A stretch of DNA of 64,000 nucleotides from Gammaproteobacteria bacterium (GTDB lineage: Bacteria > Pseudomonadota > Gammaproteobacteria > SZUA-140), in NCBI GenBank assembly GCA_016712635.1, contig JADJQS010000002.1:496001-560000 (forward strand), read 5' to 3'. Below, one piece after another: positions 16,786-26,116 of this stretch. Position 1 is the stretch's first letter; each line of letters opens with the position of its first letter. The notes beneath the pieces are model-generated. The model did no database searches. It worked only from the letters and a program-made list of their open reading frames with translations, and was not told the origin of the DNA. Made by a program: the position numbers and the translations under genes.

Positions 16786-18672
16786 TCATCCCGCAAATTC
16801 GAGCAGCAGCGCATTCATCCTGCGCACGAACGCGGCCGGATCCTCCAGCTGGCCGCCCTCGCTCAGCATCGCCTGCTCGTAGAGCAGGTGCGCCCAGTCG
16901 TCGAAGCGGGCTCCATCCTGCTCCCGGTTGAGCGTCTTGATCAGCGGGTGCCCGGGATTGACCTCCAGGATAGGCGGACTCGCCGGGACCTTCTGGCCAG
17001 TGGCCTCGAGCAGCTTGCGCAGGCTCATGGCCATATCGTCCTGGTCCACCACCAGGCAGGACGGCGAATCGGTCAGGCGGTGGGTGACCCGCACGTCCTT
17101 GACCTTGTCCGTCAGGACCGTCTTCAGGCGCTCGACCAGCTCCTTGAACCCCTCCGTCACCTCGTTGAGGGCCTGCTTCTCCTCAGCATCCTCGAGTTCG
17201 CCCAGCGCGAGCTCGCCCTTGGCGACCGACTGCAGCGGCTTGCCGGCGTACTCGCTCAGGCCCGACAGCATCCACTCGTCCACGCGGTCGGACAGCAGCA
17301 GCACCTCGATGTCCTTCTTGCGGAAAATCTCCAGATGCGGGCTGTTACGCGCCGCCGGCGCACTCTCGGCGGTAATGTAAAAGATCTTGTCCTGGCCCGC
17401 CTTCATGCGCCCGACGTAGTCGTCGAGCGAAACGTCCTGCGCGCCGGAATCGCTGCGCGTGGTGGAGAAGCGCAGCAGCCTGGCAATCTGCTCGCGGTTG
17501 GCGAAATCCTCCGCCGGACCCTCTTTCATCACGCGGCCGAACTCGGACCAGAAGGCGCGGTACTTGTCCGGCTCGCCCTCGGCCATGTCCTTCAGCAGGC
17601 CGAGCACCTTCTTGACCGAGGCGGCGCGGATCGTGTCGATCTGGCGGTTGTGCTGCAGGATCTCGCGCGACACATTGAGCGGCAGGTCGTCGGAATCGAC
17701 GACGCCGCGCACGAAACGCAGGTAGCCCGGCATCAGCCGTTCGGTATCCTCCATGATAAAGACGCGCTTCACGTACAGCTTGATGCCGTGGCCGCGCTCG
17801 CGATCCCACAGGTCGAACGGCGCGCGCTTCGGGATGTACAGCAGGCTGATGTAGGACTGCGTCCCCTCTACCTGGGTGTGCACGTGCGCCAGCGGCTCGT
17901 CGAAGTCGTGCGCGACATGCCGGTAGAACTCGGCATATTCCTCGGCACTGATATCCCTGCGCGGACGCGCCCACAGCGCGGCGGCGCGGTTGACCGTTTC
18001 CCACTCGCCCGCCTTCTCCTTGTCCTCCGCCGGCATCTCGATCGGCAGCGACAGGCTGTCGGAATACTTGCGGATGATGCCGCGCAGCCGGTAGTCGTCG
18101 AGGAAGTCGTCCTCCTCCGGGCGCAGGTGCAGCACAATCTCGGTGCCGTGTTTTTCGCACGGGACGGTCTCCAGCGTATAGCTGCCTTCGCCGGCCGACT
18201 CCCAGCGCACCCCGTGCTCGGGTCCGAGGCCGGCGCGCCGCGTGGTCAGCGTGACGCGGTCCGCCACGATGAAGGCGGAATAGAACCCGACGCCGAACTG
18301 GCCGATCAGGTGCATGTCCCTGGCCTGGTCGCCGGTGAGCGACTCGAAGAAGTGGCGGGTGCCGGATTTGGCGATGGTGCCGATATGGTCGACCACCTCC
18401 TGCCGGCTCATCCCGATGCCGTTGTCCGACACCGTGACGGTGCGGGCCTGCCGGTCGCAGGAGACGCGCACCCGCAGCGCGGCCTCACCCTCGAACAGGG
18501 CATCGTCGGTCAGGGCCTCGAAACGGAGTTTGTCGCAGGCGTCGGAGGCGTTGGAGACCAGTTCGCGGAGGAATATCTCCTTGTTCGAGTACAAGGAGTG
18601 GATCATCAGCTTGAGCAGCTGTTTCGCCTCGGCCTGGAAATCAAGGGTTTCCTTGTGTACATCGGCGGTCAT
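16786..18672 (-). CDS. htpG: Molecular chaperone HtpG (Hsp90)
   Basis: ATP-dependent dimeric chaperone. The 628-residue length is normal. The GHKL ATPase motifs are clear: LRELVSNASDACDKLRFEAL, VSDNGIGMSRQEV, GTIAKSGTRHF and IGQFGVGFYSAFIVADRV. The middle domain follows, with the catalytic-loop Arg in NVSREILQHNRQI, then the C-terminal dimerisation domain. AGGGAGACC lies upstream of the ATG. A TATACT on the minus strand (18709-18714) is a possible -10; I could not find a convincing heat-shock sigma-factor promoter. Confidence 0.96.
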   Translation of the reverse strand: MTADVHKETLDFQAEAKQLLKLMIHSLYSNKEIFLRELVSNASDACDKLRFEALTDDALFEGEAALRVRVSCDRQARTVTVSDNGIGMSRQEVVDHIGTIAKSGTRHFFESLTGDQARDMHLIGQFGVGFYSAFIVADRVTLTTRRAGLGPEHGVRWESAGEGSYTLETVPCEKHGTEIVLHLRPEEDDFLDDYRLRGIIRKYSDSLSLPIEMPAEDKEKAGEWETVNRAAALWARPRRDISAEEYAEFYRHVAHDFDEPLAHVHTQVEGTQSYISLLYIPKRAPFDLWDRERGHGIKLYVKRVFIMEDTERLMPGYLRFVRGVVDSDDLPLNVSREILQHNRQIDTIRAASVKKVLGLLKDMAEGEPDKYRAFWSEFGRVMKEGPAEDFANREQIARLLRFSTTRSDSGAQDVSLDDYVGRMKAGQDKIFYITAESAPAARNSPHLEIFRKKDIEVLLLSDRVDEWMLSGLSEYAGKPLQSVAKGELALGELEDAEEKQALNEVTEGFKELVERLKTVLTDKVKDVRVTHRLTDSPSCLVVDQDDMAMSLRKLLEATGQKVPASPPILEVNPGHPLIKTLNREQDGARFDDWAHLLYEQAMLSEGGQLEDPAAFVRRMNALLLEFAG

Positions 18673-18883
18673 CGTGACATCGGTCTCCCTGTTTCAATGA
18701 ATCGGGGTAGTATATTTCGTGCGCACGGCGCGTGCGGGCCGGTGCGGTCCGGCGTTGCCTGCATGGTAGGGACGGCGGCGCCCGGATTCAAGCCCCGGAC
18801 CCGCGGGCGCAGAATACTGTGGCAATCGGCGGAAAAAGAACGCACAATCGGCGAAAAAACCCTCTCCGCATGAGCACCCGATC

Positions 18884-20518
18884 ATGAACGTCCGCACCGT
18901 CGAATCCACCCCCTTCGAAGACCAGAAGCCCGGCACCTCCGGGCTGCGCAAGCGGGTTGCCGTGTTCCGCCAGCCGCACTACCTGGAGAACTTCATCCAG
19001 GCGCTGTTCAACGCCATCGGGGGCGGCGACGGCAAGACCCTGGTCGTGGGCGGCGACGGCCGCTATTACAACCAGGAGGCGATCCAGGTCATCATCAGGA
19101 TGGCGGCGGCCCAGGGCGTTTCGCGCCTGCTGGTGGGAAGGAGCGGACTGCTTTCGACCCCCGCCGCCTCGAACCTGATCCGCAAGCACAAGGCCGACGG
19201 CGGCATCATCCTCTCGGCCAGCCACAACCCCGGCGGCCCGGAGGGCGATTTCGGCATCAAGTTCAACGGCCCCAACGGCGGACCGGCGTCCGAGCAGGTG
19301 AGCGAGGCGATCCACCGCGAGACCCGGCGCATCCGCGCCTACCGCATCCTCGACGCGGGCGACCTCGCACTGGGCAAGATGACCGAGCTCACCCTCGGCC
19401 AGACCCGCGTCCAGATCATCAACCCGGTGGCGGACTACGCCGACCTGATGGAGACGCTGTTCGATTTCCCGCGCATCCGCAGCATGATCGAGGCGGGCAT
19501 GTTCAACATCTGCTTCGACGCCATGCACGCGATCACCGGACCGTATGCCTACGAGATCCTGGAACGGCGCCTCGGCGCACTGCCCGGCACGGTCATCAAC
19601 GCGACGCCGCTGAGCGACTTCGGCGGCGGCCACCCCGACCCGAACCTGACCTACGCCCACGAGCTGGTGGAGATCATGAACCGGGCCACCGCGCCCGACC
19701 TCGGCGCCGCCTCGGACGGCGACGGCGACCGCAACATGATCCTCGGCAAACGCTTCTTCGTCACGCCGAGCGACAGCATCGCGATCCTCGCCGCCAACGC
19801 CCACCTCGTGCCGGGCTACCGTGCCGGACTCGCCGGAGTCGCGCGCTCGATGCCGACCAGCCAGGCGCTCGACCGCGTCGCGGCTCACCTCGGCATCCCG
19901 TGCTACGAGACACCGACCGGCTGGAAGTTCTTCGGCAACCTGCTCGACAGCGGCAGGATCACCCTGTGCGGTGAGGAGAGTTTCGGCAGCGGTTCGGACC
20001 ACCTGCGCGAAAAGGACGGCGTCTGGGCCGTACTGTTCTGGCTCAACATCCTCGCGGTGCGGCGCCAGTCGATCGAGCAGATCGTGCGCGAGCACTGGGC
20101 CGCCTTCGGCCGCAATTTCTACACCCGCCACGACTACGAGCAGGTCGAGGCCGGCATCGCGGCGCAGATGGTCGACGAGCTGCGCGACACGCTGGCCGCG
20201 CTGCCGGGCAAGAAGCTCGGCGGCTACAAGGTGGCCTATGGCGACGATTTCAGCTATACCGACCCGGTCGACCAGTCGGTCACCGCGCGCCAGGGGCTCC
20301 GCCTCGGCTTCACCGACGGCTCGCGCATCGTCTTCCGCCTGTCCGGCACCGGCACGGAGGGCGCCACGCTGCGCATCTACATTGAAAAGTACAGCGCCGA
20401 TCGCGCCCTGCACGGCGAGGACACGCAGACGGCCCTGAAGGACCTGATCGAGATCGCCAACAAGCTGTCCGGCGTTCTGTCCCGCACCGGCCGCGGAGGC
20501 CCGACCGTCATCACGTGA
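18884..20518 (+). CDS. pgm: Phosphoglucomutase (alpha-D-glucose specific)
   Basis: Interconverts glucose-1-phosphate and glucose-6-phosphate, linking hexose phosphates to GlgC. The 544-residue protein has the phosphoserine loop ILSASHNPGGPEGDFGIKFN (Ser near 113), metal loop DGDGDRNMILG (near 278), sugar-binding CGEESFGSGSDHL and the C-terminal phosphate loop RLSGTGTEGATLRIY. An ATG 14 bases upstream (18870) opens a five-codon reading frame whose TGA overlaps the pgm ATG; the pgm start itself has no clear ribosome site. Confidence 0.95.
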   Translation: MNVRTVESTPFEDQKPGTSGLRKRVAVFRQPHYLENFIQALFNAIGGGDGKTLVVGGDGRYYNQEAIQVIIRMAAAQGVSRLLVGRSGLLSTPAASNLIRKHKADGGIILSASHNPGGPEGDFGIKFNGPNGGPASEQVSEAIHRETRRIRAYRILDAGDLALGKMTELTLGQTRVQIINPVADYADLMETLFDFPRIRSMIEAGMFNICFDAMHAITGPYAYEILERRLGALPGTVINATPLSDFGGGHPDPNLTYAHELVEIMNRATAPDLGAASDGDGDRNMILGKRFFVTPSDSIAILAANAHLVPGYRAGLAGVARSMPTSQALDRVAAHLGIPCYETPTGWKFFGNLLDSGRITLCGEESFGSGSDHLREKDGVWAVLFWLNILAVRRQSIEQIVREHWAAFGRNFYTRHDYEQVEAGIAAQMVDELRDTLAALPGKKLGGYKVAYGDDFSYTDPVDQSVTARQGLRLGFTDGSRIVFRLSGTGTEGATLRIYIEKYSADRALHGEDTQTALKDLIEIANKLSGVLSRTGRGGPTVIT

Positions 20519-20619
20519 GACCGCGGCGCGCCACGAACCAGCCATCGCGCGGGCGCGGAACCCTGCCGGCCGCCCGGTCCGCATTCCGGATATCGTCCGA
20601 GCCATCGAGGTAAGCCCGC

Positions 20620-23013
20620 ATGCGTTACATCCGCCGCTTCTCAGAACTTCACATCGAGGACATACCCCTGGTCGGAGGCAAGAACGCCTCGCTGGGCGAG
20701 ATGTTCAACACGCTGTCCCCGCTCGGGGTCAAGGTGCCGGACGGCTTCGCGATCACCGCGGACGGCTACCGCCTGTTCATCGAGCACAACCGGCTCAACC
20801 AGAAGATCGACGAGGCCCTCGGCAAGCTGGACACCCATGACCTGAAGGCGCTGGCCTATACCGGGGCCGTGATCCGTGAATGGGTCATGTACAGCGACAT
20901 TCCGGACGAACTTGCCGGCGAGATCGCCGCGGCCTACAGGCAGCTGGCCGCGGAGTATGGCGCCAACCCCGACGTTGCGGTGCGCAGCTCGGCCACCGCC
21001 GAGGACCTGCCGGCCGCCTCCTTCGCAGGCCAGCAGGACACCTACCTCAATATCCGCGGCCTGCCGCACCTGATCACCGCCTGCCGTCAGGTGTTCGGCT
21101 CGCTGTTCACCGACCGCGCGATCTCCTACCGCGTCGACAGGGGCTTCTCCCACCGCGACGTCGCGCTCTCCATCGGCGTGCAGAAGATGGTGCGCTCCGA
21201 CCTCGGTTCCTCCGGCGTCATCTTCACCATCGACACCGAAACCGGATTCCGCGACGCGGTGTTCATCACCGCCGCCTACGGACTCGGCGAGAACGTCGTC
21301 CAGGGCAAGGTCAATCCCGACGAGTTCTACGTCTACAAGCCGATGCTGGAACAGGGGCGGCGCCCGATCATCAAGCGCCAGCTCGGCGACAAGGCGATCA
21401 AGATGATCTACACCAGCGACACCACCGCCGGCATCTCGACCCGCAACGTGCGCGTGCAAAAGGAGGCGCGCGAATCCTTCGCCCTCAGCGACGACGAGGT
21501 GCTGCAGCTGGCGCGCAACGCGGTGGTGATCGAGAAGCACTACACGGCGAAGGCCGGGCGCCCCATGCCCATGGACATCGAATGGGCCAAGGACGGCCGC
21601 ACCGGCGAGCTGTTCATCGTCCAGGCGCGGCCGGAGACGGTGCAGGCGCTGACCGACGCGCGCTACCACGAGACCTACCGGCTCAAGGCGTGCGGCGATG
21701 TGGTGGTCACCGGCAAGAGCGTGGGCAAGAAGATCGCGTCCGGCCGCGCGCGCGTCATCTTTGAGGCCGCGCAGATGGGCGACCTGCAGCGGGGCGAGGT
21801 GCTGGTCACGGATATCACCGATCCGGACTGGGAGCCGGTGATGAAGATCGCCGCCGCCATCGTCACCAACCGCGGCGGCCGCACCTGCCACGCCGCCATC
21901 GTCGCGCGCGAGCTCGGCATACCCGCGGTGGTCGGCTGCGGCGAGGCGACCCAGGCGATCGCGACCGGCCAGGAAGTCACCGTCTCCTGCAGCGAGGGCG
22001 ACACCGGCTATGTCTACGCCGGCCTGCTGGCGTTCGAGACCGAGCGCGTCGATCTCGGCGACGCCCCGCGGCCGCGCACCAGGATCATGCTGAACGTCGG
22101 CAATCCGGAGCAGGCGTTCGACTGCTCGCGCCTGCCGAACGACGGCGTCGGCCTGGCGCGGCTCGAATTCATCATCAACAACAGCATCCGCATCCACCCG
22201 CGCGCCCTGCTCGAATACGATTCGCTGGACGAAGGGACACGGCACCGCATCGACGCCATCGTTGCCGGGTATCCGGACCGCCGGACGTTCTACATCGAAC
22301 GGCTCGCCGAGGGCGTCGGCACCATCGCCGCCGCCTTCTATCCCCGGCCGGTGATCGTACGCCTGAGCGACTTCAAGTCGAATGAATACGCCTCGCTGAT
22401 CGGCGGTGCATCCTTCGAACCGGTGGAGGAAAACCCGATGATCGGGTACCGCGGCGCCGGGCGCTACTACTCCGAACAGTTCGCGCCCTGCTTCGAGCTG
22501 GAGTGCGCCGCGATGAAGACCGTGCGCGAGACGATGGGGCTGGACAACGTTGCGCTGATGGTGCCCTTCGTGCGCACCGTGCGCGAGGGCGTCGAGGTGC
22601 TCGCCCTGCTGGAACGGCACGGGCTGAAACGCGGGGAAAACGGGCTCAAGATCTACATGATGTGCGAGATCCCGTCCAACCCGCTGCTCGCCGATGAATT
22701 CCTGCAGCACTTCGACGGTTTCTCGATCGGATCCAACGACCTGACCCAGCTCACCCTGGGGGTGGACCGCGACTCGGGCATCGTCACCGGGTTCGATGAA
22801 CGCGACGCCGCGGTGCTGAAGCTGATGGAGATGGCGATCGAGGCCTGCCACCGCCACGGCAAGTACGTCGGGATCTGCGGGCAGGCGCCCTCGGATTACC
22901 CGGAGCTGACGCGCTGGCTGGTCGAGCGCGGCATCGACTCGATCTCGCTCAATCCCGACAGCGTCATCCCCATGACCCGGGTGGTGCTCGACATGGAATC
23001 GGGAAAGCGATGA
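20620..23013 (+). CDS. ppsA: Phosphoenolpyruvate synthase
   Basis: Converts pyruvate, ATP and water to PEP, AMP and phosphate; the gluconeogenic entry from C3. The 797-residue protein has the ATP-grasp N-domain (VGGKNASLGEMFNTL, VRSSATAEDLPAASFAGQQDTY), the phosphohistidine domain (GGRTCHAAIVAREL, His near 423) and the PEP/pyruvate barrel ending with GICGQAPSDYPE (Cys near 752). GAGG precedes the ATG. No regulatory kinase/phosphorylase gene (ppsR) lies next to it. Confidence 0.96.
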   Translation: MRYIRRFSELHIEDIPLVGGKNASLGEMFNTLSPLGVKVPDGFAITADGYRLFIEHNRLNQKIDEALGKLDTHDLKALAYTGAVIREWVMYSDIPDELAGEIAAAYRQLAAEYGANPDVAVRSSATAEDLPAASFAGQQDTYLNIRGLPHLITACRQVFGSLFTDRAISYRVDRGFSHRDVALSIGVQKMVRSDLGSSGVIFTIDTETGFRDAVFITAAYGLGENVVQGKVNPDEFYVYKPMLEQGRRPIIKRQLGDKAIKMIYTSDTTAGISTRNVRVQKEARESFALSDDEVLQLARNAVVIEKHYTAKAGRPMPMDIEWAKDGRTGELFIVQARPETVQALTDARYHETYRLKACGDVVVTGKSVGKKIASGRARVIFEAAQMGDLQRGEVLVTDITDPDWEPVMKIAAAIVTNRGGRTCHAAIVARELGIPAVVGCGEATQAIATGQEVTVSCSEGDTGYVYAGLLAFETERVDLGDAPRPRTRIMLNVGNPEQAFDCSRLPNDGVGLARLEFIINNSIRIHPRALLEYDSLDEGTRHRIDAIVAGYPDRRTFYIERLAEGVGTIAAAFYPRPVIVRLSDFKSNEYASLIGGASFEPVEENPMIGYRGAGRYYSEQFAPCFELECAAMKTVRETMGLDNVALMVPFVRTVREGVEVLALLERHGLKRGENGLKIYMMCEIPSNPLLADEFLQHFDGFSIGSNDLTQLTLGVDRDSGIVTGFDERDAAVLKLMEMAIEACHRHGKYVGICGQAPSDYPELTRWLVERGIDSISLNPDSVIPMTRVVLDMESGKR

Positions 23014-23074
23014 GCATCGACGGCGGCACAGCCCCGGGTCCCGGGCGCGGCTGAAGCGTCCCGGTTCCTCCGCC

Positions 23075-24178
23075 TCAGAACAGCACCAGCGCCCAGCTCA
23101 GGATCGCCGTGGTCGTACTGGCGGCGAGTTCGGGATTGCGCAAGCTGACCTCCAGCATGAGCGCGTTGGACTCGCTGAAGTCGTAGCGCAGGCAGAATAT
23201 GTCGCGCTCCTCGGTGCCGAGCTGGTTTCTTCCCACCAGGTTCGGGTCCATGAAATAGGCGTCATCCTCGTCGTAATCGAACGCTTCGCGCCGGTACGTC
23301 GCCTTCAGCTGCTCGGTCAGCAGATAGCCGAACTGGGCGAAATAGGCCAGTGCGGTATGGTCCCCGCCGTCCCCGACACCGGGCCGGGATTTGTTCTCGA
23401 GGTGATAGATCTCGGCCAGCAGGGCGAATTTCTCGTATTCATAGCGCAGGTCGAAGCCGATGAGCGACTGCCGGACCAGGTCCTCGCCGCGCTCTACCAG
23501 GCCGCCGGACGTGGCGGACTCGACCACGTTGTTGCTCATCACGAACACGCCCGGCATGAAGGGCTTGCCCGGCTGCGCGTAGCTCAGGCGTCCGAAGAAG
23601 GACTTCTCCGGGCTGAGGTCGTCCCGGATGGGGACCTCGATCCGGTCGGTCCCCGTCGAATCGATCATGTTGCTGTTCGCGATCCCGGCCTCGTAGAAAA
23701 GTCCGTTGTCAAAACCGCCTTCGGCCAGGAGACCGATCATGTGCATCGGGATGATAGAGTTGACCGAACCTTCGAAACTCAGGATGAACGGCCGCGACAC
23801 CGTGTCCTGCAGCAGGATGCCGTGATGGAAGTGGCGGCTCCAGTAGCCGAGCGGCGGGTGGAACCTCCCCATGCCGAGGCGGAACTCCTCGGAGAATTCA
23901 CGCATGATCCAGTAGCGCTGGATCTCGTATTCAAACTCGCCGGAAAAGGTCTGGAACTGCAGCTCGAACAGCGCCTTGGTCTTGTCGTCTATGTACTGCG
24001 ACGCGTAGAAGTCGAGACTGCCGATGCGGAAATTCGCCTCGTCGTCGGGTATGTCGCTGGCGATATAGCTCAGGTCCCCGAAGACGCCGAGGTCGAGCGC
24101 CCGGGCATTGTTGCCGCCGCACATCAGCGCGACCGCACACGCCGCCATCGCCACAACCGCCCGTCTGCTCTCGTTCAT
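23075..24178 (-). CDS. Outer-membrane beta-barrel (porin-like) protein
   Basis: A 367-residue exported protein. After a signal peptide of about 25 residues (ending near NARA), the chain is made of alternating short amphipathic strands rich in Tyr, Phe and acidic residues (LDFYASQYIDDKTKALFELQ, FALLAEIYHLEN, DIFCLRYDFSESNALMLEVS), the pattern of a trimeric porin or phosphate-selective-porin-like barrel. It ends in a hydrophobic run finishing in Phe (ALVLF), as barrel signals do. The ATG at 24178 has GGGAGG four bases upstream. It follows a small PstS-like gene by 37 bp on the same strand, so the two probably act together. Exact family and substrate are not recognised. Confidence 0.65.
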   Translation of the reverse strand: MNESRRAVVAMAACAVALMCGGNNARALDLGVFGDLSYIASDIPDDEANFRIGSLDFYASQYIDDKTKALFELQFQTFSGEFEYEIQRYWIMREFSEEFRLGMGRFHPPLGYWSRHFHHGILLQDTVSRPFILSFEGSVNSIIPMHMIGLLAEGGFDNGLFYEAGIANSNMIDSTGTDRIEVPIRDDLSPEKSFFGRLSYAQPGKPFMPGVFVMSNNVVESATSGGLVERGEDLVRQSLIGFDLRYEYEKFALLAEIYHLENKSRPGVGDGGDHTALAYFAQFGYLLTEQLKATYRREAFDYDEDDAYFMDPNLVGRNQLGTEERDIFCLRYDFSESNALMLEVSLRNPELAASTTTAILSWALVLF

Positions 24179-24215
24179 CTCGCCTCCCGCCACTTCCCCG
24201 CCACGCCGGGCAGAA

Positions 24216-24659
24216 TCAATCTTTGCTCAATAGCACCCTGACCGAACCGTTCACCGCCTCGCGACTGACATACCCGATGCGTCCCGGTGCTTCACTGATC
24301 CACTTGACCACGGCGCGCTCATCGGGCTTCGTCTCCGGCGGCGACCCCTTGCCGGTGAAGATGCGCTTCGCCCAGTACGCCTTTACCTGCGTGGTGTCCT
24401 TCCCGATCACCTTTTCATAGAATTCGTCCCGCACCGAGTTCCCGCTCGGCAGATCGATCACCTCGACGCGGGTGCCGTTATCGAGCTGCACGGTCTTGCC
24501 CAGATAGAGGTTGCGGACCATATTTTCACTGAGGGAGGGCACTTCGATATCGGGGCTGCCGACCACTACAACCTCGACATCGGCCATGGCCGGAAACAGC
24601 ACGAAAGACAAGGCCATGCCCGTCGCGCGCCCCGCCATCCTGACCAGTGTTCGTGGCAT
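24216..24659 (-). CDS. Small PstS-like periplasmic binding-domain protein
   Basis: A 147-residue exported protein: signal peptide to about residue 26 (ending AMA-DVEV), then VVGSPDIEVPSLSENMVRNLYLGKT, DLPSGNSVRDEFYEKVIGKD, QVKAYWAKRIFTGKGSPPE and APGRIGYVS. These are the conserved blocks of the short phosphate-ABC-transporter substrate-binding-like (PBP-like) proteins, which are half the size of PstS and are usually not linked to a permease. AAGGAG sits at ideal distance before the ATG at 24659. It is followed by a porin-like gene; no ABC transporter genes are nearby. Ligand unknown. Confidence 0.75.
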   Translation of the reverse strand: MPRTLVRMAGRATGMALSFVLFPAMADVEVVVVGSPDIEVPSLSENMVRNLYLGKTVQLDNGTRVEVIDLPSGNSVRDEFYEKVIGKDTTQVKAYWAKRIFTGKGSPPETKPDERAVVKWISEAPGRIGYVSREAVNGSVRVLLSKD

Positions 24660-24848
24660 CTTCTCTCCTTGCATAAGCCGGATACGCCACCGCCTGTCCG
24701 TTTTCCGCCGCCCCGTCCCTGATACTGATCCGGTATCGGAACGGGCATGGCAAGCTTTAAACATGATTCTGCAACAAAAGCAAGCGCGACGCCGGATAGG
24801 ATGAAGCCGGGGTTCGTAGGCGCCGATCCGGGATACCGGGGTGCCGGG

Positions 24849-26087
24849 TCAGCCGGCACCGTTCCAGGCGAGGAGCAGATCCATCACGTTGGTACCGCTC
24901 GCGCCGGTGAGGATCAGGTCGCCGCTGGCCTCGAGAAACGCGCCGGCGTCCGCGTGCCGCAGACAGTCCAGCGGATCCAGGCCGCGCGCGCGACCGCGCG
25001 CGACCGTGCCGCCGTCGACCATCGCGCCCGCTGCCGGCCCCGGCCCATCTCCTCCGTCGGTCCCCGCCGCGAGCAGGACGCGCCCCGGCAGGCCGGCGAG
25101 ATCCGCGGCCGCGGCGAGCGCGAGCTGCTGGCAGCGGCCGCCACGCCCCGGCGTATCCGGCAGGGTCACCACCGTTTCGCCCGACCAGACATGCAGGCCG
25201 GGGCCGCCGTCGCGCAGCACGCCCGCGAGCCGACGCCCCTCCGCTGCGGCATCGCCGGTGATCAAGCCATGATGCAGGTGCACGGCGTAACCCAGCACGC
25301 GCGCATGCCCCGCGGCGGCCAGACGCGCGTCCCTGGCAGAGGCAATGAGGCGCGTCTCGACGGTGCGGAAGCACGGCGCATCGGCGCCGGGAGGCGCTGG
25401 CGCGCGGACGGCGAATTCCGCCAGCCATGCAGGCAACTCCCGGTCCGGCGGCCCGGAGGTATCGGCCGGGCTCAGCAGACCGGAGCCGATCACGGCGGGA
25501 TCGTCGCCCGGCACGTCGGAGACCAGCAATTGCAGCGTGCGCCGCCCTCCCAGATACGCCGCCAGCCGGCCGCCCTTGATGAGCGAGAGCCGCGTGCGCA
25601 CCCGGTTGATCGCGGCGATGTCCCGGCCGCATCCCGTCAGCCAGCGGTGCGCGCGCTGCAGATCGGCGAGCTGCAGCGCTCCCGCCGGCGCCTCCACCAG
25701 CGCGGAGGTACCGCCCGAGATCAGGAACAGAAAGACCGCCGCCGCCGGGGCGCGCGCGATGAAATCGAGGAGCTCACGGCCGGCGCGCAGGCTGTTCGCA
25801 TCGGGCAGCGGATGGCCGGCCTCGATCACGGTAAGCGGAAGACCGGCGGGAAATCCGGCCGCGGCATGGCCGTACTTGGTGATGACCAGGGCCGACTCCA
25901 CGGCGTCGCCGAGCGCGTCGCAGGCGCCGAGCGCCATCGGTCCGGCCGCCTTGCCGATCGCGATCACGCGCACCGGCGCCCCGGGCTCCCGGCCGGCGAG
26001 GTGTGCGCGCACCCGCACGCGGCCGTTCACCGCGGCAACGGCGTGACGGTAGATCTCGAGCAGGTCGGCGCGCGCGTCGCGGTCCAC
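24849..26087 (-). CDS. Glycerate 2-kinase (MOFRL/TtuD type)
   Basis: A 412-residue protein of the DUF4147/MOFRL glycerate kinase family, which phosphorylates D-glycerate to 2-phosphoglycerate. Visible blocks: RVIAIGKAAGPMALGA, FLISGGTSALVEAPA, INRVRTRLSLIKGGRLA, SDVPGDDPAVIGSGLLSPAD, and the C-terminal MOFRL part with LLAAGTDGGDGPGPAAGAMVD. The start codon is GTG at 26087 with AGGTCAGG just upstream. It lies 29 bp after metZ on the same strand and could be read with it. In glycolate or glyoxylate metabolism it would return glycerate to glycolysis. Confidence 0.88.
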   Translation of the reverse strand: MDRDARADLLEIYRHAVAAVNGRVRVRAHLAGREPGAPVRVIAIGKAAGPMALGACDALGDAVESALVITKYGHAAAGFPAGLPLTVIEAGHPLPDANSLRAGRELLDFIARAPAAAVFLFLISGGTSALVEAPAGALQLADLQRAHRWLTGCGRDIAAINRVRTRLSLIKGGRLAAYLGGRRTLQLLVSDVPGDDPAVIGSGLLSPADTSGPPDRELPAWLAEFAVRAPAPPGADAPCFRTVETRLIASARDARLAAAGHARVLGYAVHLHHGLITGDAAAEGRRLAGVLRDGGPGLHVWSGETVVTLPDTPGRGGRCQQLALAAAADLAGLPGRVLLAAGTDGGDGPGPAAGAMVDGGTVARGRARGLDPLDCLRHADAGAFLEASGDLILTGASGTNVMDLLLAWNGAG

Positions 26088-26116
26088 CCTGACCTCTCAG
26101 CGCCGCCGCGCCCCGC

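Noticed and set aside
18673..18883. Heat-shock (sigma32-type) promoter for htpG
   Set aside because: Only loose matches to the -10 and none at the right distance for the -35.
18870..18887. Five-codon leader frame overlapping the pgm start
   Set aside because: Too short to support; possible coupling, but no ribosome site was seen.
23011..23055. 14-codon frame overlapping the ppsA stop
   Set aside because: No ribosome site and a low-complexity Gly/Pro product.
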